DNA from: Hyphomicrobiales bacterium
GTDB taxonomy: Bacteria; Pseudomonadota; Alphaproteobacteria; Rhizobiales; Aestuariivirgaceae
DNA: 64,000 bases
NCBI GenBank assembly: GCA_025363755.1
Contig: JANYLQ010000016.1
Location: 1 to 64,000, forward strand
Direction: 5' to 3'
Part shown: in pieces, positions 38,410-48,497 of the stretch
Position numbering within the stretch: position 1 is the stretch's first letter
How the letters are laid out: each line of letters opens with the position of its first letter
Translations under genes and position numbers: made by a program
The notes under the pieces: generated by a model
Databases searched by the model: none
Told to the model about the DNA's origin: nothing
Seen by the model: the letters and a program-made list of their open reading frames with translations, nothing else

Positions 38410-39432
38410 TTGAAAAATTTTTTGTTTGCCATTGCCGCTTTGGTTTACGGCTCAAGCTTTGCCTCAGCCCAAGTGAAAATGGATGGCCAGTTTATGGCTT
38501 CGAAGGCTTGTCCTGCGGTTGTTTCGATCAAGAAAGGCACGAACCCTGACAATGCAGCAATTGAAGCTGGCAAGTCCTATCAGTTGCTCGGCAAGAACAA
38601 AGATCAAGCCACCCATTATTGGCTGAACGTGCCGGGTGCTAATCCGGCCCAGCGTTGGGTGGCGACTGATTGCGGATCGGCTGATGGTGCGCAAGCCAGC
38701 TCTGCGCCTGCTGCTGGTGGCGGAGCAGCGGTTAATACCAATATGGGCACTGTGAAGGCCAAGAAAAAACCGAAGGGGCCGAAGGATGGCATTCCGTTTT
38801 ATGTTTTGGCGTTGAGTTGGGAACCTGCATTTTGTGAAGCGATGAAAGGCAAGGCGGAATGCAAAAGTGAAACTGCTGCTTCTTATGAGGCCACACATTT
38901 CTCATTGCACGGTCTTTGGCCGCAGCCGCGCGCCAATGTGTTTTGTGGTGTCGACCGCGCCACAGCAGCCCTTGATGATCAACATCAATGGGAGCAATTG
39001 CCGGAGCCTGAGCTCACTGCAGCAACGAAGGCCGCGCTCGATAGGGTGATGCCCGGGACACAATCTGTTTTGCAACGTCATGAATATACCAAGCATGGCA
39101 CATGCTATCCGGCGGGCAATGCAGAGCAATATTTTAAAGATGCAATTCGGCTTGCCAATGAAGTGAATGGTTCTGCCGTGCAGAAATTTATGGCGGCGAA
39201 TGTTGGCAAGACGGTTCAAATGTCTGAACTGCGTGCCAAGTTTGACGAAGCTTTTGGTTCAGGTTCTGGAGACCGGGTACGCGTGTCTTGTGATAAGGCT
39301 GGGCGGTTTTCAGAGCTGACCATTGGTTTGAAGGGCGATATTCCCTCAGGCAAAAGTTTGGCAAAATTAATTGCGGCGTCTGGGACAATAGATAAGGGTT
39401 GCCAATCGGGATTAATTGATGCGGTAAACTAA
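38410..39432 (+). CDS. Secreted ribonuclease T2 family protein with N-terminal extension
   Basis: FSLHGLWPQPR (CAS I) and EYTKHGTCYP (CAS II); signal peptide; TTG start. Confidence 0.92.
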   Translation: MKNFLFAIAALVYGSSFASAQVKMDGQFMASKACPAVVSIKKGTNPDNAAIEAGKSYQLLGKNKDQATHYWLNVPGANPAQRWVATDCGSADGAQASSAPAAGGGAAVNTNMGTVKAKKKPKGPKDGIPFYVLALSWEPAFCEAMKGKAECKSETAASYEATHFSLHGLWPQPRANVFCGVDRATAALDDQHQWEQLPEPELTAATKAALDRVMPGTQSVLQRHEYTKHGTCYPAGNAEQYFKDAIRLANEVNGSAVQKFMAANVGKTVQMSELRAKFDEAFGSGSGDRVRVSCDKAGRFSELTIGLKGDIPSGKSLAKLIAASGTIDKGCQSGLIDAVN

Positions 39433-40604
39433 TTTAGTGATGCTGCCAAAATAGCAATCCGCCGCGCTGCCTCAGCAATCTGCTTTTCATCGACCGTCAG
39501 CGCGACGCGCACATGGCCCGCACCACAGCGCCCGAAACTTTCGCCTGGCATGCACACAACATTGTGTTCATTTAGAAGTCGGCGCGCGAATATTTCGCCT
39601 GAAACTCCGGTTTTGCGCACATCGACCATTACAAACATGCCGCCTTCGGGCATGCGCGACGAGACTGTTTTGCAATTTTTCAGCCCATCAACAAGCAGGC
39701 GTGCGCGGGCTTCATAGGATTGGCGCATGTTGTCGGTTTCGGGGAAGTGTGTATCAAGCGCCAATGCCGTCGCATCTTGCAAAAAGGCTTGGCTGCCAAA
39801 CAGCATTGTTTCGGTGATTGATAATGCGCTCGTCACAAATTCCTCAGATGCCGCAATCCAGCCGCAGCGAAAGCCGGGCAGGGCGTGAGATTTAGAGATT
39901 GATGAGGTCACAATGGTACGCTCTTCCAAATCCTTATCAAAAAATGGCGAGGTGAAAATGTTGTTGCCATAAATCATAGTGGCATAAACTTCATCTGACA
40001 CGATCCAGAGATCGTGCTTCTTGCACAATGCGCCGATGGCTTTGATTTCGGCTGCGGTGAACACGGCACCCGTTGGGTTGCTGGGTGAGTTCAACAAAAG
40101 CGCTTTGGTGCGCGATGTAATTGCGGCTTCGATTGCGTCGATATTTGGGTGAAAGCCATTATCAGGATCAAGCGGCACAGCCACGGGCTTGCCTCCCGGC
40201 CCGCAGATCACGCCTTCATAGGTGGCGTAATAAGGATCGAGCAACAACACCTCGTCGCCTTCGTTCAGAATAGAAATGAACGCCATATAGAGCGCAGTTT
40301 GTGTGCCGGGCAGAAACAAAAACTGCTCAGGTGTAATTTTTCGGCCTGTCTGTTTTGTGTAAAACCGCGATAATGCATTGACGACCGATGGCTCACCATT
40401 GCCCGGAGAATAACGCAGGCGGCGGGCCAGCATTTGCTTGTAAGCTTCATCCAAAATTGCTTTGGGTGGTGCTAGATCAGGCTCACCAATCGACAAAAAA
40501 ATCATCTCGTGGCCGAGCGCTTCGCGCTGACGGCCTTCTACATGAATGGCCCATTTTTCAGAACCGAGGCCTGCGAGACGATCACCTATTTTTGAATACC
40601 GCAT
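39429..40604 (-). CDS. Class I/II aminotransferase, arginine:pyruvate transaminase (AruH)-like
   Basis: LLNSPSNPTGAVF, SDEVYATMIYG, SSISKSHALPGFRCGW, MPEGGMFVMVDVRKTGVSGEIFARRLLNEHNVVCMPGESFG; order and sequence resemble AruH. Confidence 0.85.
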   Translation of the reverse strand: MRYSKIGDRLAGLGSEKWAIHVEGRQREALGHEMIFLSIGEPDLAPPKAILDEAYKQMLARRLRYSPGNGEPSVVNALSRFYTKQTGRKITPEQFLFLPGTQTALYMAFISILNEGDEVLLLDPYYATYEGVICGPGGKPVAVPLDPDNGFHPNIDAIEAAITSRTKALLLNSPSNPTGAVFTAAEIKAIGALCKKHDLWIVSDEVYATMIYGNNIFTSPFFDKDLEERTIVTSSISKSHALPGFRCGWIAASEEFVTSALSITETMLFGSQAFLQDATALALDTHFPETDNMRQSYEARARLLVDGLKNCKTVSSRMPEGGMFVMVDVRKTGVSGEIFARRLLNEHNVVCMPGESFGRCGAGHVRVALTVDEKQIAEAARRIAILAASLN

Positions 40605-40630
40605 AGTTCACCAATTTGTTTGTGCGCATC

Positions 40631-43600
40631 CTATTCGGGCACTTTTTCGCGCGCCATGCGGCCAAGAGCGACATAGTCTGTCTTGCCAGAGCCAAGCAAC
40701 GGCAATTTTTCAATTTGGAAAATGCTTTTGGGAACCATCAAGTCGTTTGCACCAAGTGACTTCATGCCATCTGCAATCTTTTTGCGATCTGGTTTTTCAA
40801 GACTGGTGAACATCACCAATTGCTCGCCCTTTTTCTTATCGGGCACGGCAACGACGGCATGGGCCAAATCAGGATAGAGCTGTTGCAGCTTGGCTTCGAT
40901 TGCGGTGAGGGAAACCATTTCGCCAGCAATTTTTGAGAAGCGCTTGGCACGGCCCAGAATGGTGATGTATTTATGCTCATCGACATTTACAATGTCGCCC
41001 GTATCATACCAGCCATCGGGGTTGGCTTCGATCACGCCTGGATTATCAGCACGCAGATAGCCGAGCATCACGTTTGGGCCTTTGACAAAAAGCCTGCCGC
41101 CATTTTCAATTCCCGGAACTGCTTCCAAACGATATTCGATGTCATCGAATATACGTCCAACGGAGCCGGAGCGGAAATGCATGGGCGTGTTAAATGAAAT
41201 GGCAGGTGAACATTCTGTTGCTCCGTAACCTTCCAAGATACGCAGCCCAAATTTTTCCATCCAGGCGTCGCGGGTTTCTTGTTTTACGCGTTCAGCACCA
41301 GCCACGATCAAGCGCATTTTATAGAAGTCATAAGGATGCGCATTTTTGTGATAGCCGGTGAGGAATGTATCTGTGCCGAAGAGAACCGTAGCATTGGTAT
41401 CATAGCAAAGTTCGGGTACGATTTTGTAGTGCAGGGGCGAAGGATATTGGAACGAATTTACGCCGCCGAGAACAGGCAATAATAAGCCAGCGAGCAATCC
41501 GAATGAGTGGAATACCGGCATGGTGTTGAACACCTTGTCTTCAGGTGTAAAGGCAATACGTGCAGCAGCTTGTTGCCAATTCGATAAAAGATTGCGGTGC
41601 GATAAAACAACGCCTTTTGGAACACCTTCAGATCCCGAGGTAAAGAGCATGACTGCCGGTTGATTGGGGTCACTCTCAACACCTGCGCGGCGCGACGCGG
41701 AACCTGCGAAATATTTGCAATACAGTCCGTAGATCTTATCGCTCAGATTGATCGATGCCCGCACATCTTCGAGATAAATAATTTTGCAAGTCTTTGAGAG
41801 CAGTTCGATATCACCCTGCATTTCGCCAACTTCGATAAATTTGCGTGACGTGATTATTGTGCGCACTTCGGCTGCTGTGCAGGCGGCAGACATATTGACT
41901 GCACCCGTCGAGAAATTGAGCATGGCCGGTCTGCGGCCTGTTGAGAAAAGGCCAAACATGGCAAGCACAACGGCGGTTGAGTTTGGCATCAACACGGCAA
42001 CGTTTTTCTCGCCCGGTGTCAGCGCCGCTAATTTGCGACCAAGCACCATCGAGCTCATGACAATACGGTCATAGGTGGTTGGCTTACGCTGAATATCTTC
42101 GATGATCTCGCGGCCGCCGCCGTGAACAGCGCGGGCATCAAGCAAGGCCTGAAAAAGTGTGCGATCAATGTTTGATGTTTTGAACATCATGTTTGACATC
42201 ACGTCGTAAAGTTTTTCGGCTTGGTACTGGCGCAGTGCAGAACCTTTAAGCGTTGCGGGCGCTTCAAATTTGACCGGAGGCAAGAATGTGATGGTGATTT
42301 TGGGGAACATCTGTAGTCGCAACTTGCCGCGCATATAGGAGAACGGCGAATAGATCGCGCCATCAATGCGCACAGGCAACACCCGCGCGCCGGCCATTTG
42401 GGCAATGGCTGATGGGCCTTCATATATTTTCATCAAGCCGCCTGTGGTGGTGATGCGGCCTTCGGGGAAGATCACCACTTTTTGTTTGCGCTTCAAACGT
42501 TCGACCAAAGTGCGCAGCGCTAATGGATTAGTGGGGTCAATCGGGCACATGTCTGACAGCGCGAAAGCTGGCTTTACCCACCACGCTTGGCTGACATAGG
42601 TGTTGATCGCAAATGCTGCACGCTCGGGCAAGAATGCAGAAAGCATCGGGCCATCCAAGAATGATGTATGGTTGGGAACAATCAAAACTTTTTTGCCAGC
42701 GGCATGATAATTCTCCATGCCTTTGAGTTCGACTTGATAAAAAAAGCGAAACAGGCCGCGCACACATGTTGCAAAGAGAGTTTGCGGCATTTTGACAAAC
42801 AGATAGGCCACGACAATCAAATTGGCCATTCCCATGAACACATAGATCGCGCGAACGGGGACGCCATATTTCAACATGACGCCAGAAATCAACGTTGCCG
42901 ACACCATGAAGATAGCATTCATGATATTGTTGGCACCAATGATGCGGGCACGGCGATAATAAGGGGTGCGCGATTGAGTGACCGCAAAAAGCGGGACTAC
43001 AAATAGGCCAGAGAAAAAGGCAATTAAGAATAGATCAAACAGGCAGCGCAAACCTGCAAAAGTTGTGAAAAGTGCCATTGGCCCTGAGGGCGCGGCATTG
43101 CTTCCGATTGAACCAAAAGCGCCCGCTGCGAAATAGAGATCAAAGATAAACAGGCTCATCAGCAGCGCTGAAACTGGAACGTATTTAAGCGTGATTTTGC
43201 CTTTCAAAAGCGAATTGCAATAGGCTGAGCCCAGTCCGGTGGCCACGCTAAAAATCGCCATGATCGTTGTGGCTGCCGTTTCGGTGGCATGCAGATCATT
43301 TTTAGTGAAAGGCAGGATTTGCGTGAGAAACACAACACCCATGAACCAGAACCAACTAATGCCAAGAATGGCTAAAAATACATCGCGTTTCTGATAAGAC
43401 TGTTTCAGCACATGCCACGTTTCTGAAATGAAATTGTAATTGATCTTCATGTCGGGCTGGGCTGAAGGGGCGGCTGGCATGAACCACGCCGCGATGTAAC
43501 CGATTAAGGCAAGGCCAATCATTGTTGCCGCCACAACACCGTGACCAGTTTCTCGTAAAATGAAAACGCTTCCAAAGATGGTTCCCAACAGAACCGAAAC

Positions 43601-44068
43601 AAACGTGCCAAGTTCAATCATGCCATTGCCGCCCAGAAGCTCTTCCTTCTTTAGATATTGCGGCAAGATGGAATATTTAATCGGACCAAAGAAAGTTGAC
43701 TGCATGCCTGCTAGGAACATGCACAGCAACTGCAATGTGACATTGTTTTGAAACAGTGAATAGCTGGCCAACGCTATCAAGCCGATTTCGGCCAATTTTA
43801 TACGGCGGGCGATGACGGCCTTGTCATATTTATCTGCCAATTGCCCCGCGAAAGCAGAGAACAGGAAGAATGGAACGATAAGCAATGCTGCCGATAAACT
43901 GTTGATGCTTTCAGGATCGGGCAGTGCTTCTCGCGTCATGCCATAAATGAACAACATCGACAGCGATGAACGAAACGCATTGTCATTAAATGCACCGATG
44001 GCTTGGGCGATAAAGAGAGGCAGAAAACGTCTTGTCTTAAGAAGTGCAAATTGACTGTGGCCGCTCAT
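40631..44068 (-). CDS. aas: Acyl-[ACP]-phospholipid O-acyltransferase (MFS/LplT + PlsC + AMP-ligase fusion)
   Basis: N-terminal MFS TM helices, PlsC motif VPNHTSFLDGPML and FPEGRITTTGG, AMP-binding AVMLFTSGSEGVPKGVVLSHRN. Confidence 0.92.
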   Translation of the reverse strand: MSGHSQFALLKTRRFLPLFIAQAIGAFNDNAFRSSLSMLFIYGMTREALPDPESINSLSAALLIVPFFLFSAFAGQLADKYDKAVIARRIKLAEIGLIALASYSLFQNNVTLQLLCMFLAGMQSTFFGPIKYSILPQYLKKEELLGGNGMIELGTFVSVLLGTIFGSVFILRETGHGVVAATMIGLALIGYIAAWFMPAAPSAQPDMKINYNFISETWHVLKQSYQKRDVFLAILGISWFWFMGVVFLTQILPFTKNDLHATETAATTIMAIFSVATGLGSAYCNSLLKGKITLKYVPVSALLMSLFIFDLYFAAGAFGSIGSNAAPSGPMALFTTFAGLRCLFDLFLIAFFSGLFVVPLFAVTQSRTPYYRRARIIGANNIMNAIFMVSATLISGVMLKYGVPVRAIYVFMGMANLIVVAYLFVKMPQTLFATCVRGLFRFFYQVELKGMENYHAAGKKVLIVPNHTSFLDGPMLSAFLPERAAFAINTYVSQAWWVKPAFALSDMCPIDPTNPLALRTLVERLKRKQKVVIFPEGRITTTGGLMKIYEGPSAIAQMAGARVLPVRIDGAIYSPFSYMRGKLRLQMFPKITITFLPPVKFEAPATLKGSALRQYQAEKLYDVMSNMMFKTSNIDRTLFQALLDARAVHGGGREIIEDIQRKPTTYDRIVMSSMVLGRKLAALTPGEKNVAVLMPNSTAVVLAMFGLFSTGRRPAMLNFSTGAVNMSAACTAAEVRTIITSRKFIEVGEMQGDIELLSKTCKIIYLEDVRASINLSDKIYGLYCKYFAGSASRRAGVESDPNQPAVMLFTSGSEGVPKGVVLSHRNLLSNWQQAAARIAFTPEDKVFNTMPVFHSFGLLAGLLLPVLGGVNSFQYPSPLHYKIVPELCYDTNATVLFGTDTFLTGYHKNAHPYDFYKMRLIVAGAERVKQETRDAWMEKFGLRILEGYGATECSPAISFNTPMHFRSGSVGRIFDDIEYRLEAVPGIENGGRLFVKGPNVMLGYLRADNPGVIEANPDGWYDTGDIVNVDEHKYITILGRAKRFSKIAGEMVSLTAIEAKLQQLYPDLAHAVVAVPDKKKGEQLVMFTSLEKPDRKKIADGMKSLGANDLMVPKSIFQIEKLPLLGSGKTDYVALGRMAREKVPE

Positions 44069-44071
44069 CGT

Positions 44072-44743
44072 TTATTTCCTAAACATTATTCGTTTTGTTA
44101 TCATTGCAGCTTCATAGTGATTTGAGCTTAACAATTTTGCACCTGCTTTGGAAAGCTGCCTAAGGCGGGATTGGCTTTCACTAAAGCCTATGAAATGAAC
44201 GCCGTGTTTTTGACCCGCTATTACATCATTTACGTTATCACCAATGTAGATGATGCGGGATTTTGGAATTTTTAAGTTTTCCAGCGTGCGACCTAATATT
44301 TCGTGTTTATGACCGCCACCGTCGGCTCCAAAAGCCTGAGCTGAAACATGGTGCCAGAGCCCGGCGCTTTCGAGGCGTAGTTTCGCGGCCTCTCTAAAAT
44401 TTGCGGTGGCGATGCCCAAAGTTGCGAACTTTGAACAGGTGTCAAGGAGCTCTGTTACGCCTGTGATGATTTGTGAAGCAATCGTATTTTCGTGCAATTG
44501 ATGGCGCAGGAGACTCAAATATTCTTGTTTGATATTGTATTTTTCAGTTTCAGGTAACCCTTGTCTTTCGATGATCTCAGCCACAATCTCTTCATCATTT
44601 CGAATACGATATGAATTCCAGTCCCGCGAAAGCTTGCTGGCATCGCAACGTGATGCAAATGGTATAAAAAATAATTCCTCTTCGGCGGGTGTGAGTTCGA
44701 GCAGCACACCGTCGACATCAAAGATAACAACCCAATCAGCCAT
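44072..44743 (-). CDS. HAD family hydrolase
   Basis: VIFDVDGVLLELT, IIYIGDNVNDVIAGQKHGVHFIGF. Confidence 0.9.
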   Translation of the reverse strand: MADWVVIFDVDGVLLELTPAEEELFFIPFASRCDASKLSRDWNSYRIRNDEEIVAEIIERQGLPETEKYNIKQEYLSLLRHQLHENTIASQIITGVTELLDTCSKFATLGIATANFREAAKLRLESAGLWHHVSAQAFGADGGGHKHEILGRTLENLKIPKSRIIYIGDNVNDVIAGQKHGVHFIGFSESQSRLRQLSKAGAKLLSSNHYEAAMITKRIMFRK

Positions 44744-46337
44744 GCACCATCCGTGGTGTCATTTCGATGAGGGTGGGGCCGTCGGCTTTCAATGCTGCTT
44801 GAATAGCAAGTCTCAGGGCCTTCAGCGATTCAGGTTTTTCTGCGTGGGCGCCATAGGCTCTTGCCAGCATTTGAAAATCGGGATTCTTTAAGGATACGGC
44901 ATTGGGTTGAATGCCAAAGCTCACCATATTGTCGTGAATGGCACCAAGGCTTTCATTGTTCCAGACGAGAATAATGATCGGCAATCCGTGTTCTGCTGCA
45001 GTGCCCAGTTCGTTGAGAGTGTATTGCAAGCCATAGTCACCGACCAATACGGCAACTGGCGATTGCGGTTTGCCGAATTTCGCGCCTATGCCCGCAGGCA
45101 ATGCAAAACCAAGTGTGCCAAAACCAACAGGATGGATCCATGTGCGCGGTTCGTAAACCGGGAAGGCTTCGTTTGCTACATAAGCGATTTGGGTCATATC
45201 TGAGCAGACGATCGTCTCGCGTGGCAATGTAGTACGGATCACATCGAGCACTTTTAAAATATCTTGCTGCTTTGTGTCTGTAATCACATTGCGTAGATAG
45301 TCTGTCTCACTGTCAGCGATCTCGCTCTTACCTGTGCCTGAATGTTGGCTAAGGCCTTTAGCTATTGCCTCCAATGTGGCTTTGGCATCAGCTTGAATGG
45401 CTATTTCGGCGGTGTGTGGTTGGGCTAATGAATCAGCATCGATATCAATGCGGATCAGGTTCTTCTCGATCACCACATCGTCTTGCCAGAAGTCGGTTTC
45501 CGAAAGTTGCGAGCCAGCACAGAGAATGGCATCGGCTGAGCGGATGAAATCAACAACATGCGAGCGGCCCATCCTATAGCCCATGCAGAGAGGATGATCC
45601 TCGGGAATTGCGCCTTTGCCAGCGGTAGTGGTGAGGACTGGCGCACCTAGTTTTTCGGCAATTGAAAGCGCTGCATTGCCGCAATCAAGGGCTCCGCCGC
45701 CAAGAATAATGATTGGTCGCTTTGCGGCATTCAACCGTGCCACAACAGCAGCGATCTGATCCGCCTGTGGGAGGGCACGGCGCGGCAACGGTCGGTCATG
45801 CCAGCCGTCACCTGCTGCAACTTTTAACATATCGAGTGGAATTTCGAGATAGGCAGGCCTTGGTCTTTGACTGGCAAAATTAGCAAAGGCGCGGGCTAAA
45901 CCATCGCGCACGTCTTTGGGTGTGTAGGCCCGCATGTGGAGGTTTGTGACCGCAGCTGCCGCCGCGCGCTGATCAATCATCTCATGCAAGCGCCCGCGGC
46001 CTTGAGCACTGTCGGCCATATCAAGGGCAGACGCGATCACCAGCATATTGCTTGAATCAGACCAGGCTTGGCCCATGGGGGTTAGTATATTGAGAAGGCC
46101 CGGGCCTGTAATCGTGAAACACACACCGGGTTTTCCTGTGGCTCTGGCATAACCATCGGCCATGAAGCCTGCACCTTGTTCATGGCGCGTGAGAATATGT
46201 TTGATGTTTGAACGCGGCAGCGCGCGGTACATTTCCACATTGTGAACGCCGGGGATGCCGAAGATGGTGTCCACGCCATATGATTCGAGCAAACCAACAA
46301 GGGCCTCTCCAACGGAAAGTTCGGGGCGATTGGCCAT
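44736..46337 (-). CDS. Thiamine pyrophosphate enzyme, 5-guanidino-2-oxopentanoate decarboxylase (AruI)-like
   Basis: SVGEALVGLLESYGVDTIFGIPGVHNVEMYRALPRSNIKHILTRHEQGAGFMADGYARATGKPGVCFTITGPGLLNI; TPP-binding GDYGLQYTLNELGTAAEHGLPIIILVWNN. Confidence 0.85.
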   Translation of the reverse strand: MANRPELSVGEALVGLLESYGVDTIFGIPGVHNVEMYRALPRSNIKHILTRHEQGAGFMADGYARATGKPGVCFTITGPGLLNILTPMGQAWSDSSNMLVIASALDMADSAQGRGRLHEMIDQRAAAAAVTNLHMRAYTPKDVRDGLARAFANFASQRPRPAYLEIPLDMLKVAAGDGWHDRPLPRRALPQADQIAAVVARLNAAKRPIIILGGGALDCGNAALSIAEKLGAPVLTTTAGKGAIPEDHPLCMGYRMGRSHVVDFIRSADAILCAGSQLSETDFWQDDVVIEKNLIRIDIDADSLAQPHTAEIAIQADAKATLEAIAKGLSQHSGTGKSEIADSETDYLRNVITDTKQQDILKVLDVIRTTLPRETIVCSDMTQIAYVANEAFPVYEPRTWIHPVGFGTLGFALPAGIGAKFGKPQSPVAVLVGDYGLQYTLNELGTAAEHGLPIIILVWNNESLGAIHDNMVSFGIQPNAVSLKNPDFQMLARAYGAHAEKPESLKALRLAIQAALKADGPTLIEMTPRMVHG

Positions 46338-46339
46338 GA

Positions 46340-47455
46340 TTACCTCAGGCGTTCGGGGTGAATGTGAGTTATTTTTAAGCCAGCTTCAAGCACATCAACT
46401 GGAATCGATTTTCTTTCTGCCATTGCTGCAGCGGTGCGTGACAAGGCCGGGGCTGATTGAATGCCGTATCCCCCTTGGCCTACGAGCCAGAAAAATCCCT
46501 CCTCGGACGGATCAAATCCAACCACAACATTGCCGTCAGGCACAAAGGAGCGAAGGCCACCCCAGCTATGGTCCAAATGAGTGACTTCAAATGTCGTGGC
46601 AGTCATTAGGCGCTCAACGCCTTCAGCAATTGCCATGTCATCAGCATAGGCATCATGCGGATCAACCGGTGTAGCATCTGCTGATGAGACGATGAGTTTG
46701 CCGCTTTGTGGTTTGGCATACCAACTGTCGGCCACATCCATCATCATCGGCCATTTTTCAAATCCGTCATAACCAACAACAGGCACCACACCGATGGAAC
46801 GGCGTTTGGGCACAAGTCCCACGGGCGCAACGCCAGCCATTTTTGCTATAACATCACCCCAAGCACCCGCAGCGTTGATGACGATTGGCGCTGTGAACTT
46901 TCCAAGTTTGGAATCGACCATCCACTGGCCTGCACTATGAGTGATCGCAACCACTTCAGCATTGCTGTGAAGAACGCCACCCACGGTTTTGAATTGACGT
47001 AAATAGCCCCGGTGCAACAGGTCCACATCAAGATCACCCGTGGCCTTATCGAGAAAGGCGCGTTTTGTGTAGCCCGGTCTTAGAATGGGCAAAAGCTCGG
47101 TTGCTTCAAGTTCAGAAATTTCATCGAGGCCTTCGCTTTTTGCAAGCAAATATTCCGTGGCCGCTTCTTCGCCTTCGGCTGCCAAATAGAGCGAACCACG
47201 CGGCATGAAAAGAGGCGCTTCAGTAAAGCCTGCTGGTGGATTTTTAAAGAAATCGGCACTGGCCCTCGTGAGGGCCAACATAGGAACGGGACCATAGTTA
47301 GGTTCATAGCTGGCAGCGGACCTGCCAGTGGTGTGATAGCCCGGGCGATCTTCCATTTCGAGGATCAGCACGTTGTGTGAGGCTGCCAAATGTGCTGCCA
47401 CAGATGCGCCCGCAATACCTGCTCCAATCACGATATAGTCAAATTCCGTTTTCAT
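46340..47455 (-). CDS. FAD-dependent oxidoreductase, D-arginine dehydrogenase (DauA)-like
   Basis: DYIVIGAGIAGASVAAHLA, RPGYHTTGRSAASYEPNYGPVPMLALTRASADFFKNPPAGF, WGGLRSFVPDGNVVVGFDPSEEGFFWLVGQGGYGIQSAPA. Confidence 0.85.
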   Translation of the reverse strand: MKTEFDYIVIGAGIAGASVAAHLAASHNVLILEMEDRPGYHTTGRSAASYEPNYGPVPMLALTRASADFFKNPPAGFTEAPLFMPRGSLYLAAEGEEAATEYLLAKSEGLDEISELEATELLPILRPGYTKRAFLDKATGDLDVDLLHRGYLRQFKTVGGVLHSNAEVVAITHSAGQWMVDSKLGKFTAPIVINAAGAWGDVIAKMAGVAPVGLVPKRRSIGVVPVVGYDGFEKWPMMMDVADSWYAKPQSGKLIVSSADATPVDPHDAYADDMAIAEGVERLMTATTFEVTHLDHSWGGLRSFVPDGNVVVGFDPSEEGFFWLVGQGGYGIQSAPALSRTAAAMAERKSIPVDVLEAGLKITHIHPERLR

Positions 47456-47534
47456 GAAAAAATCTTACTCTATCTGGCCCCTTGGCAGCACTATAAACTT
47501 CACTATGGTATCATCGAAAATAAGGAACTGCGCC

Positions 47535-48497
47535 ATGTCTGATTTTAATCAACCCATATCAGGTCTCGTTACGCCGCGTTTTGGTGGCTTAGCAACGTTT
47601 TTCCGTCTGCCGCATGTGCCATTAGCTGAAGCAAAGAATATCGATATTGGCGTGGTTGGCGTTCCTTGGGATGGTGGCACCACCAACCGCCCAGGCCCGC
47701 GCCATGGCCCGCGCCAGATGCGTGATCAATCGGCTATGGTGCGGCGCATGCATCAGACCACGCAAGTGGTGCCCTATAATTTGGCCAATGTGGCAGATCT
47801 TGGTGATTGCCCCGTAAACCCTGCTAATGTTGATGATGCCTTGAAGCGGGTTGAAACCTATTTCAAAAAATTGGTGGCGCAGGGTATCAGGCCGTTATCG
47901 GCTGGTGGTGATCATTTATGCTCGTTGCCGATTTTGCGCGCCGTTGGTGAAAAGAAGCCCGTAGCGATGATCCATTTCGATGCGCACACAGATCTCTATG
48001 ATTCTTATTTCGGCGGCTTCAAATATACCCATGGCACCCCTTTCCGCCGGGCGATTGAAGAAGGCGTGCTTGATCCAAAGCGCACCATTCAAATTGGTTT
48101 GCGCGGCTCCATGTATGATATTGATGATTTTGAATATGGCGAGAAAATGGGTGTGCGGTTGGTGCGCATTGAAGAGGCCATGGAAAAAGGCCCCAAAGCA
48201 ATCATGGCCGAAGCCCGCAATATTGTGGGCGACTCGGAGGTCTATGTGAGCTTCGACATTGATATGCTCGATCCGGTTTATGCGCCGGGCACTGGCACGC
48301 CAGAGATTGGCGGCTTTACGACGTTCCAAGCCCAGCAAATGCTGCGCGAGTTGCGTGGCCTCAACATTGTGGGTGCTGATGTGGTCGAAGTCTCACCACC
48401 GTTTGACCCCTCGGGCATGACGGCCTATGCAGGCACCGTCATGATGTTTGAGATCATGTGTTCGATGGCAGAGGCTATCGATAGGCGACGAACCTAA
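47535..48497 (+). CDS. Ureohydrolase family protein (agmatinase/guanidinobutyrase-like)
   Basis: GGTTNRPGPRHGPRQMRDQS, SAGGDHLCSLPILRA, MIHFDAHTDLYDSYFGG, VYVSFDIDMLDPVYAPGTGTPEIGGFTT. Confidence 0.92.
   Translation: MSDFNQPISGLVTPRFGGLATFFRLPHVPLAEAKNIDIGVVGVPWDGGTTNRPGPRHGPRQMRDQSAMVRRMHQTTQVVPYNLANVADLGDCPVNPANVDDALKRVETYFKKLVAQGIRPLSAGGDHLCSLPILRAVGEKKPVAMIHFDAHTDLYDSYFGGFKYTHGTPFRRAIEEGVLDPKRTIQIGLRGSMYDIDDFEYGEKMGVRLVRIEEAMEKGPKAIMAEARNIVGDSEVYVSFDIDMLDPVYAPGTGTPEIGGFTTFQAQQMLRELRGLNIVGADVVEVSPPFDPSGMTAYAGTVMMFEIMCSMAEAIDRRRT

Noticed and set aside
47535-48497. Calling the ureohydrolase hutG (formimidoylglutamase)
   Set aside because: It is near the arginine cluster and the hut locus already has HutF, whose route does not use formimidoylglutamase.
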